From assembly GCA_016708845.1 (NCBI GenBank), contig JADJFB010000001.1:310001-374000 (forward strand): a stretch of DNA of 64,000 nt. The letters run 5' to 3'. Shown in pieces: positions 52,501 to 60,592 of the stretch. The stretch comes from Bacteroidota bacterium (GTDB taxonomy: Bacteria; Bacteroidota; Bacteroidia; B-17B0; Aurantibacillaceae). Each line of letters starts with the position of its first letter. Within the stretch, counting starts at the first letter, position 1. The notes below the pieces were generated by a model. The model saw nothing but the letters and a program-made list of their open reading frames with translations, was not told the origin of the DNA and did no database searches. The position numbers were made by a program, and so were the translations under genes.

Positions 52501-55500
52501 ACTACCGTTAGCAGTTAAAGTAGAAGAACTACCAGCACAGATTACAGTTGGAGCTGCAACAGCGGTAAGAGTAGGACTTGGTATAACATCTATTGTAATT
52601 GTATTAGTTGCTGAACAACCAAAAGCATTTACTCTATTAATTGTATAAGTTGTTGTAACAGTTGGAGACACAGCTACTGAGTTTCCAATTAATGTACCTG
52701 GATTCCAAGTATATGTAGCGGCGCCACTTCCTGTTAAAGTTGTGGTGTTTCCAGCACAAATTGTATTTGATGATGCTGTAGCTGAAACTGTTGGAGCACT
52801 AACATTTACATCAACCGTTTGAGTAGCAGAGCAACCAAGTGCGTCTTCACCAATCACTGTATAAGTTGTAGTTACTGTAGGAGTAACAGCAATCGTAGAT
52901 CCTGTTAATGCACCTGGATTCCAAGTGTATGTTGACGCGCCTGTTCCTGTTAAGGTTGCTGTATTACCAATACATAATACTGTAGGATTAGAGCTTGCTG
53001 TTAAAGTAAGCGTTGGATTAACGGTTAATGAAACAGTTGTTGTATTCGAGCAAATACCATTATCTCCAGTTACTGTATATATAGTAGTTGCAGTTGGAGT
53101 TACAACTATTGTTGTTCTTGTTAATGCTCCTGGATTCCATGTATATGAAGTTGCTCCATTCGCTGTTAATGTAGATGAGCTTCCTGAACATATAGCTGTT
53201 GGCGATGCGATTGCTGTAACTGTTGGACTAGCAATGACATTTATAGTAAGCGTATTAGTAGTTGAGCAACCAGTAATATTAGCACCAGTTACAGAATAGG
53301 TAGTAGTAATCGTAGGACTAACCGCTACTGTAAATCCTGTTGTACCACCTGGATTCCAAGTATAACTTACAGCGCCAATTGCTCCTAATGTTGTTGTACT
53401 TCCTGCGCATATAGTATTAGCTGCGGCAGCTACAGATAACGTAGGATTTGCATTTACTGTTAATGATAAAGTTGTTGTGTTTGTACAACCTGTTGCAGAA
53501 GTTCCAGTTACTGTATATACTGTAGTTACTGTTGGAGTAACAGCAATTGTTGTTCCTGCTATCGCTCCTGGATTCCAAGTGTAAGTTGATGCACCATTTC
53601 CTGTTAAGGTTGCAGAAGATCCTGCACAAACAGCTGTTGGATTAGATGAAGCAGTTAATGTTGGTAAAGAATTTACAGTTAATGATACTGTTGTTGTATT
53701 TGAACATGAACCACTGTTTCCAGTTACGGTGTAAACTGTAGTAGCCGTTGGAGTAACCACAACGTTAGTTCCTGTTAATGCTCCCGGATTCCATGTATAA
53801 GATGTAGCACCGTTTCCTGTTAAAGTTGCAGAAGCTCCTGCGCAAATTGCCGTAGGGTTTGATACTGCTGTTACTGTAGGATTTGGATTCACAACTAAAT
53901 TAACTGTTCTGGTAGCTGTACAACCTAAAGTGGTTGTTCCAACTACTGTATAAATTGTAGTTGCTGTTGGAGTAACCACAACGTTAGTTCCTGATAATGC
54001 TCCAGGAGTCCAAGTATATGTTGATGCACCTGAACCCGTTAATGTTGCAGAAGCTCCAGCACAAATTGCAGTTGGACTTGCTACTGCATTTACTGTTGGA
54101 TTAGAAACTACTAGAGATAATGTTCTTGTATTTGTACATCCTGCTGCTGAAACACCTGTTACCGTATAAACTGTAGTTGTTGTTGGAGTAACTGCAACCG
54201 TTGTTCCTGCTAATGCTCCTGGATTCCAAGTGTAAGTAGAAGCACCGCTTCCTGTTAATGTAGCTGTATTACCAATACATAATACAGTAGGATTAGAAGT
54301 AGCTGTTAATGTTGGTAAAGCATTTACAGTTAATGAAACCGTTGATGTATTAGAACAAGTTCCAGTTCTTCCAATGACTGTATAAATTGTAGTTGCCGTA
54401 GGAGAAACTACTGCTGTCGTTCCTGTTAATGCTCCTGGATTCCAAGTATATGTTGTAGCGCCACTTCCAGTTAATGTTGCAGAAGAACCAGCACAAATGG
54501 CTGTTGGATTAGAAACTGCTGTTACTGTTGGAATTGGTGTTACTGTTAAATTAATAGTGCGAGTTGGACTTGCACAACCAGCTGCACTTGTTCCAACTAC
54601 ACTATAAACTGTAGTTGCTGTTGGTGTAACTGCAATCGTTGCACCTGTTAATGCTCCTGGATTCCATGTGTATGTACTTGCTCCTGTTCCTGTTAATGTT
54701 GCAGAAGAACCTGCACAAATAATTGTAGGGCTGCTTGTTGCAGTTATAGTAGGAATTGAATTCACTACTAAACTAACAGTTCTTGTATTTGAACAACCTG
54801 AAGCAGAAGTACCAATTACTGTATAGGTAGTTGTAACTGTTGGAGACACAACCGTTGTTGAACCTGTTAAAGCTCCCGGATTCCAAGTATAAGTTGACGC
54901 GCCCGAACCAGTTAATGTTGCAGTGGCCCCAGCACAAATTGCAGTTGGATTAGAAACAGCTGTTACTGTTGGATTAGAATTTACAGTAACAGAAACTGTA
55001 CGAGTATTAGTACAAGAACCATTAGCTCCTGTTACTGTATAGATCGTTGAAGTAGTTAGTGTAACTGCTACAGTTGCTCCGGCTAAAGCACCAGGGTTCC
55101 ATGTATACGATGTTGCACCACTTGCTGTTAAAGAAGTTGATGCTCCTGCACAAATGGTTGCGGAAGTTGCAGAAGCTGTTACTGTTGGAGTTGTTGTTAC
55201 CGTTAATGATAAAGTTCTTGTATTCGTACAACCTAAAGTTGAAGTGCCAACAACTGTATATATGGTAGTTGCTGTTGGTGTAACCGCAACAGTTGCGCCT
55301 GTTAAAGCACCTGGATTCCATGTATAAGTAGAAGCCCCTGTCCCTGTTAAAGTGGCAGTGTTACCTGAACATAATATTGTTGGGTTAGAAACTGCTGTTA
55401 CTGTTGGTGATGGACTAACGGTTACAGAAACCGTTCTTGTATTAGTACAAGAACCGTTAGCTCCTGTTACAGTATAAATAGTTGTAGTGGTTGGATTGAC

Positions 55501-58500
55501 AACTGCTGTTGTACCTGTTAAAGCGCCTGGGTTCCATGTATAAGATGTTGCACCACTTCCCGTTAAGGTAGCAGATGAACCTGCACATATTGCTGTTGGA
55601 CTTGAAACCGCTGTTACAGTTGGAGTAGGATTTACAACTAAATTCAATGTACGAGTTGCACTTGTACAACCTGCTGTGTTTGTTCCTACAACACTGTAAA
55701 TAGTTGTAGCTGTTGGAGTCACTGCAATGGTAGCTCCTGTTAAAGCACCTGGATTCCAAGTATAAGTTGATGCTCCAGATGTAGTTAATGTTGCTGTACT
55801 ACCTGAACATAAAACTGTTGGGTTGCTAACTGCTGTTAGTGTAGGAATTGGACTTACTTGTAAAGTAACTGTTCTAGTATTAGTACAAGAGCCATTTGAT
55901 CCAGTAACCGTATAAGTAGTTGTTACAGTTGGAGAAACCACCGTTGTTGAACCAGTTAAAGCACCTGGATTCCAAGTGTAAGTTGAAGCGCCACCTGCAG
56001 TTAATGTAGCACTACTTCCTCTACAAATTAAAGTAGGAGAAGAAGAGGCAGTAACAGTAGGACTTGGATTAACTGATAATGAAATTGTATTTGTATTAGA
56101 ACACGTTCCTGTTCTTCCAATCACTGTATATATAGTAGTTGCAGTTGGAGTAACTACCGCTGTTGTTCCAGTTAAAGCTCCTGGATTCCAAGTATAAGTA
56201 GTTGCACCGCTTCCTGTTAAAGTTGCAGAAGAACCAGCACACACAGAAGTTGGACTTGCTGTTGCGTTGACAGTTGGATTAGGAGTTACAGTTAAATTTA
56301 AAGTTCTAGTTGCTGTACAACCTAAAGTAGTTGTCCCTACAACTGTATAAACAGTTGTAGCTGTTGGTGTAACCGCAACAGTTGTTCCTGAAATAGCACC
56401 TGGATTCCAAGTGTATGTACTAGCACCACTTCCTGTTAAAGTTGCTGTGTTGCCAACGCACAATGTCGTTGGACTAGCAACCGCATTAATTGTTGGATTA
56501 GAAACTGTTAATGTAACGGTTCTTGTATTTGTACAACCAGCTAAAGATCTACCAGTAACCGTATAAGTAGTTGTTACAGTTGGAGAAACAACAGTTGTTG
56601 AACCCGTTAATGCACCTGGGTTCCAAGTATAAGTTGAAGCACCACCAGCAGTTAATGTAGCACTACTTCCTCTACAAATTAAAGTAGGAGAAGAAGAGGC
56701 GGTAACCGTTGGACTTGGATTAACCGTTAAAGAAATAGTTCTTGTGTTAGAACAAGTTCCTGTTCGTCCGATAACAGTATAAATAGTAGTAGCAGTTGGA
56801 GTAACTACCGCTGTTGTTCCAGTTAAAGCTCCTGGATTCCAAGTATAAGTAGTTGCGCCACTTCCTGTTAAGGTTGCCGAAGAACCAGCACAAACAGCTG
56901 TTGGACTTGCGGTTGCATTGACTGTAGGGTTAGGAGTTACCGTTAAATTTAAAGTTCGGGTTGCTGTACAACCTAAAGTAGTTGTCCCTACAACTGTATA
57001 AACAGTTGTAGCTGTTGGTGTAACCGCAATAGTTGTTCCAGATAAAGCGCCAGGATTCCAAGTGTATGTTGATGCACCTGAACCTGTTAATGTTGCTGAG
57101 CTTCCAGCACATAAAGTAGTTGGATTAGCTACCGCATTAATTGTTGGATTTGAAACGGTTAATGTAACGGTTCTTGTATTTGTACAACCAGCTACAGATC
57201 TACCAGTAACCGTATATGTAGTAGTTAATGTTGGAGAAACCACCGTTGTCGAACCAGTTAAAGCACCTGGGTTCCAAGTATAAGTGGAAGCGCCACCAGC
57301 AGTTAATGTAGCACTGCTTCCTCTACAAATTAAAGTAGGAGAAGAAGATGCTGTAACTGTTGGACTAGGATTAACCGTTAAAGAAATAGTTCTTGTGTTA
57401 GAACAAGTTCCTGTTCTTCCAATCACTGTATATATAGTAGTTGCAGTTGGAGTAACTACCGCTGTTGTTCCAGTTAAAGCACCTGGGTTCCAAGTATAAG
57501 TAGTTGCGCCGCTTCCTGTTAAAGTTGCCGAAGAACCAGCACAAACAGCTGTTGGACTTGCCGTTGCATTGACAGTAGGATTAGGAGTTACCGTTAAATT
57601 TAAAGTTCTAGTTGCTGTACAACCTAAAGTAGTTGTTCCTACTACAGTGTAAACAGTTGTAGCAGTTGGAGTAACCGCAACAGTTGTTCCAGATAAAGCG
57701 CCTGGATTCCAAGTATATGTACTAGCGCCACTTCCTGTTAAGGTTGCAGAACTTCCCGCACAAACAGCTGTAGGATTAGCAACTGCATTTATTGTAGGAT
57801 TAGAAACTGCGACAGATACAGTTTGTGAATCTGTACAACCCGAAGCGTTTGCCGATGTAACAGTATAAACAGTTGTTACAGTAGGAGATACACTAATACT
57901 AGTTCCAGTTATTGCTCCAGGAGTCCAGCTATAAGTAATTCCACCACCCGCAGTTAACGTTGAAGAATTTCCTCTACAAATTAAAGATGGACTGGCAGTA
58001 GCTGTAACTGTGGGATTGTTTTTTGCATTTAATGAGATTGTTGTTGTTGAACTACATCCAGCGGCGTTTGTTCCTATTACTGTGTATGTAGTATTTGCTG
58101 TTGCCGTAATCACAACGTTAGCCCCAGTTAAAGCTCCTGGATTCCAAGTATAAGTTAGTGCTCCAACGGCAGATAATGTTGCGGTTGTACCGATACAAAT
58201 ATTAGTTGGACTACTAGTAGCAGAAATAGTTGGAGTCACTCCAACATTAATAGTTAATGTTCTTGTTGTTGTACATGCACCTGTTCGGCCAGTTACAGTA
58301 TAAACAGTTGTGGTTGTTGGAGTTACGGCCACAGTTGCCCCTGTTGTTCCGCCTGGATTCCATGTATAAGTTGTTGCGCCACTGGCTGTTAAAGTAGATG
58401 TGCCTCCATTACAAATAACAGTAGGACTTGCAGATGCAGTTAAACTTAGGTTTGTAACCGTTAGAGTAACGGTTCTTGTATTCGTACATCCTACTAAATT

Positions 58501-59838
58501 TGTTCCTGTAACTGTATAAGTTGTTGTTACTGTTGGAGAAACTACTGTTGTTGAACCTGTTGCCGCACCTGGACTCCACGTATAAGTTGATGCCCCGCCA
58601 GCTGTTAATGTAGCCGAATTACCAGAACAAATAGACGTTGGATTAGAAACTGCAGTAACGGTTGGCGTTGGTCGAACTACCAAGTTAATAGTTCTTGTTG
58701 CAGTACATGAACCAGTAGTACCAGTTACTGTGTAAATAGTTGTTACGGTTGGTGATACAGAAATAGAAGCACCTGTTAAGTTTCCAGGATTCCAGGTATA
58801 TGTAGTTGCTCCAACAGCTGTTAATGTTGATGATGAACCGCGACAAATACTTGTTGGTGATGCTGTTGCTGTAATAGTTGGAGTGGGAGTTACCGATACT
58901 TGAACAGCACTGGTGTATGTTGAGATACCTGCACCACAATTAGCTTCTCTTAAAGTTGCAGTATAAGTACTTGTAACAGTAGGACAAGGAGCAGCGGTTA
59001 ACCCAGTTGCTGTAAAGCCACTTGGTCCTGTCCAGTTCACAGTAAAGGTTGGTGCGCCAGTTGGTGTAAATCTCCAAGATTCATTTGTTGCTGTCCAAGG
59101 AGTTAAAACGTTTCTTCCTGGAGGAGCAACAGCTATTGTTCCAAATGCATTTTGAATACCAACTAAACCTCTACCATTATTCCAAGCAGGACAAGTTGCA
59201 CTACTTTGTATGTTAATATCAATGATGTTAGATTTTTCATATAATACGATTTGAAAAGTTGTTGTGATAGTATTACAACCAGCACCATATAAAGGTACGG
59301 TTGTCCAGTTTGCAATAAATCTTCTACATGGCGCTACACCACCCGTTGTGTATGTAACGGTAGAGCCAATACCTACAGAAGGATCAATGTCTCTATATGC
59401 ACCACAAATAGTATTTGGTTGGTGTTCTGTTAAATTTGGTAAAACATTATTTACAGTGTAATTTTCTCCACCACTTGCAACAGCTGTATTGAAGGTAATT
59501 TCTCCATTACTTCCAATTAATAATTGGGTAAATGTATTCCCAAAATAACAAAAGTTAAATCCAATTGGTATAGCAGCACTCCATACATCATCTACGTTTG
59601 GAATGGCAGTTGTACCAACTCCATATGGAAATGGCGTGTATGGAATTGAAGCTACACTATAGTTAGAAGTTGTATTTAATGTAGCGATAGTTGCTGCTAA
59701 ACTTGCACAATTCCCTCTGCATATAGTTGTATTTGAGCCCGCGCTAATGCTTGATGTAGGACAGGTTTGTGCAACAGCAACTTGTTGTATCATAACAACT
59801 AGAAGAAGTACCTGAAGAGATTTCGTAAAAAAATTCAT
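49531..59838 (-). CDS. Giant repeat-rich surface protein, N-terminal 3,430 residues
   Basis: 3,435 residues, plus the next frame after correcting one base: 12,418 bases minus one is 4,139 codons, giving 4,138 residues. A Sec signal peptide (MNFFTKSLQVLLLVVMIQQ..AVAQ) precedes a head domain (~40-310; GSNGEITF, RRFIANWTTVPLYG, TTFQIVLYE) resembling nidogen-like folds. Then come 40 Ig/PKD-like units of ~72 residues (317-3221), each with two Cys (ICAGSSATL and GC or SC) likely bridged, and the core YTWNPG. SprB-like repeats start at ~3222. At 49552-49555 a C4 run where C3 is expected shifts the frame, giving the false tail PYYNCSW. Inferred role: surface adhesin or motility filament exported by T9SS. 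Confidence 0.9.
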   Translation of the reverse strand: MNFFTKSLQVLLLVVMIQQVAVAQTCPTSSISAGSNTTICRGNCASLAATIATLNTTSNYSVASIPYTPFPYGVGTTAIPNVDDVWSAAIPIGFNFCYFGNTFTQLLIGSNGEITFNTAVASGGENYTVNNVLPNLTEHQPNTICGAYRDIDPSVGIGSTVTYTTGGVAPCRRFIANWTTVPLYGAGCNTITTTFQIVLYEKSNIIDINIQSSATCPAWNNGRGLVGIQNAFGTIAVAPPGRNVLTPWTATNESWRFTPTGAPTFTVNWTGPSGFTATGLTAAPCPTVTSTYTATLREANCGAGISTYTSAVQVSVTPTPTITATASPTSICRGSSSTLTAVGATTYTWNPGNLTGASISVSPTVTTIYTVTGTTGSCTATRTINLVVRPTPTVTAVSNPTSICSGNSATLTAGGASTYTWSPGAATGSTTVVSPTVTTTYTVTGTNLVGCTNTRTVTLTVTNLSLTASASPTVICNGGTSTLTASGATTYTWNPGGTTGATVAVTPTTTTVYTVTGRTGACTTTRTLTINVGVTPTISATSSPTNICIGTTATLSAVGALTYTWNPGALTGANVVITATANTTYTVIGTNAAGCSSTTTISLNAKNNPTVTATASPSLICRGNSSTLTAGGGITYSWTPGAITGTSISVSPTVTTVYTVTSANASGCTDSQTVSVAVSNPTINAVANPTAVCAGSSATLTGSGASTYTWNPGALSGTTVAVTPTATTVYTVVGTTTLGCTATRTLNLTVTPNPTVNATASPTAVCAGSSATLTGSGATTYTWNPGALTGTTAVVTPTATTIYTVIGRTGTCSNTRTISLTVNPSPTVTASSSPTLICRGSSATLTAGGASTYTWNPGALTGSTTVVSPTLTTTYTVTGRSVAGCTNTRTVTLTVSNPTINAVANPTTLCAGSSATLTGSGASTYTWNPGALSGTTIAVTPTATTVYTVVGTTTLGCTATRTLNLTVTPNPTVNATASPTAVCAGSSATLTGSGATTYTWNPGALTGTTAVVTPTATTIYTVIGRTGTCSNTRTISLTVNPSPTVTASSSPTLICRGSSATLTAGGASTYTWNPGALTGSTTVVSPTVTTTYTVTGRSLAGCTNTRTVTLTVSNPTINAVASPTTLCVGNTATLTGSGASTYTWNPGAISGTTVAVTPTATTVYTVVGTTTLGCTATRTLNLTVTPNPTVNATASPTSVCAGSSATLTGSGATTYTWNPGALTGTTAVVTPTATTIYTVIGRTGTCSNTNTISLSVNPSPTVTASSSPTLICRGSSATLTAGGASTYTWNPGALTGSTTVVSPTVTTTYTVTGSNGSCTNTRTVTLQVSPIPTLTAVSNPTVLCSGSTATLTTSGASTYTWNPGALTGATIAVTPTATTIYSVVGTNTAGCTSATRTLNLVVNPTPTVTAVSSPTAICAGSSATLTGSGATSYTWNPGALTGTTAVVNPTTTTIYTVTGANGSCTNTRTVSVTVSPSPTVTAVSNPTILCSGNTATLTGTGASTYTWNPGALTGATVAVTPTATTIYTVVGTSTLGCTNTRTLSLTVTTTPTVTASATSATICAGASTSLTASGATSYTWNPGALAGATVAVTLTTSTIYTVTGANGSCTNTRTVSVTVNSNPTVTAVSNPTAICAGATATLTGSGASTYTWNPGALTGSTTVVSPTVTTTYTVIGTSASGCSNTRTVSLVVNSIPTITATSSPTIICAGSSATLTGTGASTYTWNPGALTGATIAVTPTATTVYSVVGTSAAGCASPTRTINLTVTPIPTVTAVSNPTAICAGSSATLTGSGATTYTWNPGALTGTTAVVSPTATTIYTVIGRTGTCSNTSTVSLTVNALPTLTATSNPTVLCIGNTATLTGSGASTYTWNPGALAGTTVAVTPTTTTVYTVTGVSAAGCTNTRTLSLVVSNPTVNAVASPTAICAGASATLTGSGASTYTWTPGALSGTNVVVTPTATTIYTVVGTTTLGCTATRTVNLVVNPNPTVTAVSNPTAICAGASATLTGNGATSYTWNPGALTGTNVVVTPTATTVYTVTGNSGSCSNTTTVSLTVNSLPTLTASSNPTAVCAGSSATLTGNGASTYTWNPGAIAGTTIAVTPTVTTVYTVTGTSATGCTNTTTLSLTVNANPTLSVAAAANTICAGSTTTLGAIGAVSYTWNPGGTTGFTVAVSPTITTTYSVTGANITGCSTTNTLTINVIASPTVTAIASPTAICSGSSSTLTANGATSYTWNPGALTRTTIVVTPTATTIYTVTGDNGICSNTTTVSLTVNPTLTLTASSNPTVLCIGNTATLTGTGASTYTWNPGALTGSTIAVTPTVTTTYTVIGEDALGCSATQTVDVNVSAPTVSATASSNTICAGNTTTLTGSGAATYTWNPGTLIGNSVAVSPTVTTTYTINRVNAFGCSATNTITIDVIPSPTLTAVAAPTVICAGSSSTLTANGSANYTWTPGALTGTNVVVSPTVTTTYTVTSDNGLGCVNTETVTVNVNTNPTLTLSASSNTICAGNSGTLTATGATSYTWNPGALTTASIMVTPTTTTDYTVTGDNGTCSTTQTITLSVSPNLTVTASASSNTICAGGTTTLTGSGATSYTWNPGALTGTAVAVSPTVTTTYTVDGDNTLGCVANNTITINVNSSPSLSITASSATLCAAGSVTLSASGGTTYTWSPITATTASVVDNPTVTTTYTVSSDNGAGCIGTETITINVGTNPTLTLSASNNTICLGNSTTLNANGASTYTWNPGALTGSTTVVSPTVTTTYTATGDNGVGCTNTETITITVGPVLSITATASSNTICAGSSATLTSTGATSYTWNPGAITGSTTVVTPTATTTYTVDADNGTGCVASETITINVNSIPTISISATSTVLCSSNTVTMTASGATTYTWMPLSATTVSVTDSPTVTTTYTVTGADAIGCSSTQTITINVSTTPTVTATSTSTTICAGASATLIGAGATSYTWNPGALTGTTTVVSPSVTTTYTVDGDNGAGCIGSNTITINVNSTPSLSIAATSTALCSAGSITLTASGGTTYTWSPVSATTASVVDSPTITTTYTVSSDNGGGCVATQTITVNVGTSPTMTITASPTGTICVGTTATLTASGATNYTWMPSGATTSTITDAPSVTTTYTITGDNGFGCTSTNTFVLDVAPGASITAVANPTAACANSTISLSASGATSYTWMPMNVSGATVTATPSVSTTYTVLGDNGSCVASSTVFVNVTPGPANVTTSVSGDITCNTASVNLFGSTTTSPVVYLWTGPSSYTSTTQNPTGITQGGIYTLGVIDMLTSCVTTSTVTVITNTTIPGLTATTSGSLGCAGTVTLTAASTTTNTLTYTWSGPSSFTSTVQSPTTSVAGNYTVNVADALTGCNTTTTLTVGTTTASANFTATVSGSLTCTGNVTLTATPSSTNAVTYSWNGPSSFTSTVQSPYYNCSW
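50176..58890 (-). repeat. Array of 40 ~218-bp coding repeats
   Basis: I counted 40 units in the translated sequence, each with the pattern (I/L)C.G.(S/T)(A/S)TLT..GA.(T/S)YTWNPGALTG...VVTPT.TT.YTV.G....C..T.T. Mean length is about 72.6 residues (218 bp). Units near the C-terminal end (units 29-40) diverge more, several replacing NPG with MP or SP; central units are the most alike. Confidence 0.85.
55852..57801 (-). repeat. 651-bp three-unit super-repeat, three tandem copies
   Basis: Units 6-8, 9-11 and 12-14 repeat as blocks of three. The marker CTCTACAAATTAAAGTAGG on the plus strand recurs at 56020, 56671 and 57322, spacing exactly 651 bp (217 residues). The blocks are nearly identical in protein and very similar in DNA, against clear divergence between the units inside one block, so they arose by recent tandem duplication and can recombine. 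Confidence 0.85.
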
Positions 59839-59926
59839 ATCTAGATATTTATTGTTTTTAATGGTGATATGCTATAGTCGATTATTTTTCTTTGTAGTTT
59901 AATACACGACTATTTCATATAAGTAA

Positions 59927-60376
59927 TTATTGAATGGTTAAAGTGAGATTGTTAATGCTTTGAGGATTCATGGCATCTAAGTCGTCTATTGTTTTAATAT
60001 CAGAAGTCGAAAGCACTTTTGTCTGATCTTCAGATGATGACTTATTGTAGTTTTTTTCTGATGAAGTTATTTCAAAATATTCAGTAGACCCTTGAGTATG
60101 TTTTTTTAAAAAGTCTAGCGACTCAGTTCTTGCCAAAAATGCAAAGTGACAACTTGCTTTTTTATCAGTACTGTAAAGCTTTACAGCAGCTTCTTGATTT
60201 TTTAGAATATTCTTAAATGAAGAAACGTAGGAGTTATTTGCTTCGCGTATCATGTTTTTTTGAACGCTTTTAATAGCAACACTATTTTTAGTAATAAAAT
60301 CTTTTAACTCTATGTCTGTTTGGGATTTGGCAATGCCACAAAACAATAAAAAGGATAAAAACAGTTTCATTCTCAT
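59927..60376 (-). CDS. Small exported protein of unknown function
   Basis: 149 residues; the start may be the second Met (MKLFLSFLLFCGIAKSQ), which begins the signal peptide directly. After it comes a Lys/Asn/Ser-rich alpha-helical region (DIELKDFITKNSVAIKSVQ), a segment with one Cys (KKASCHFAFLARTESLDFLKK) and a polar C-terminus ending MNPQSINNLTLTIQ. No family recognised. It lies 88 bases upstream of the giant surface protein on the same strand and may belong to its operon. An inverted ATAGTCG/CGACTAT pair (59874-59880, 59907-59913) lies in the gap. Confidence 0.7.
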   Translation of the reverse strand: MRMKLFLSFLLFCGIAKSQTDIELKDFITKNSVAIKSVQKNMIREANNSYVSSFKNILKNQEAAVKLYSTDKKASCHFAFLARTESLDFLKKHTQGSTEYFEITSSEKNYNKSSSEDQTKVLSTSDIKTIDDLDAMNPQSINNLTLTIQ

Positions 60377-60550
60377 AATTTCAATTATTAAAAAATGTTA
60401 TAAAAACATAAAAATACAACAATTATCAACACGTTTTGAACATATCGCGTGAGCATAGCTTTATTTTTCATTAAATCATTGAAATACAGTGTTTTAAGTT
60501 GAATCCCTTTCGAATTTTTGTCTATAAAATGCATAAAAAAGGGCACAAAA

Positions 60551-60578
60551 AAACCGCTTACAATAACGTAAGCGGTTT
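60551..60578 (-). terminator. Terminator after secA
   Basis: A perfect 11-bp stem, AAACCGCTTAC (60551-60561) and GTAAGCGGTTT (60568-60578), with a 6-base loop, followed on the minus strand by a run of T. It lies 15 bases beyond the secA stop. The remaining 60377-60550 gap is A+T-rich and shows nothing else. Confidence 0.88.
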
Positions 60579-60592
60579 CTTATTTTTTTAGT

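Noticed and set aside
52925..53299. Open frames on the plus strand across the adhesin (also 53417-53629, 55022-55321, 57062-57499)
   Set aside because: They are antisense or shifted readings of the repeats, kept open by the biased Thr/Val/Ala codons; their predicted sequences are low-complexity and repeat with the array.
50176..58890. CRISPR-like regular repeat array
   Set aside because: The ~218-bp period is in frame with one continuous ORF, and there are no short identical repeats with unique spacers; it is protein repeat coding.
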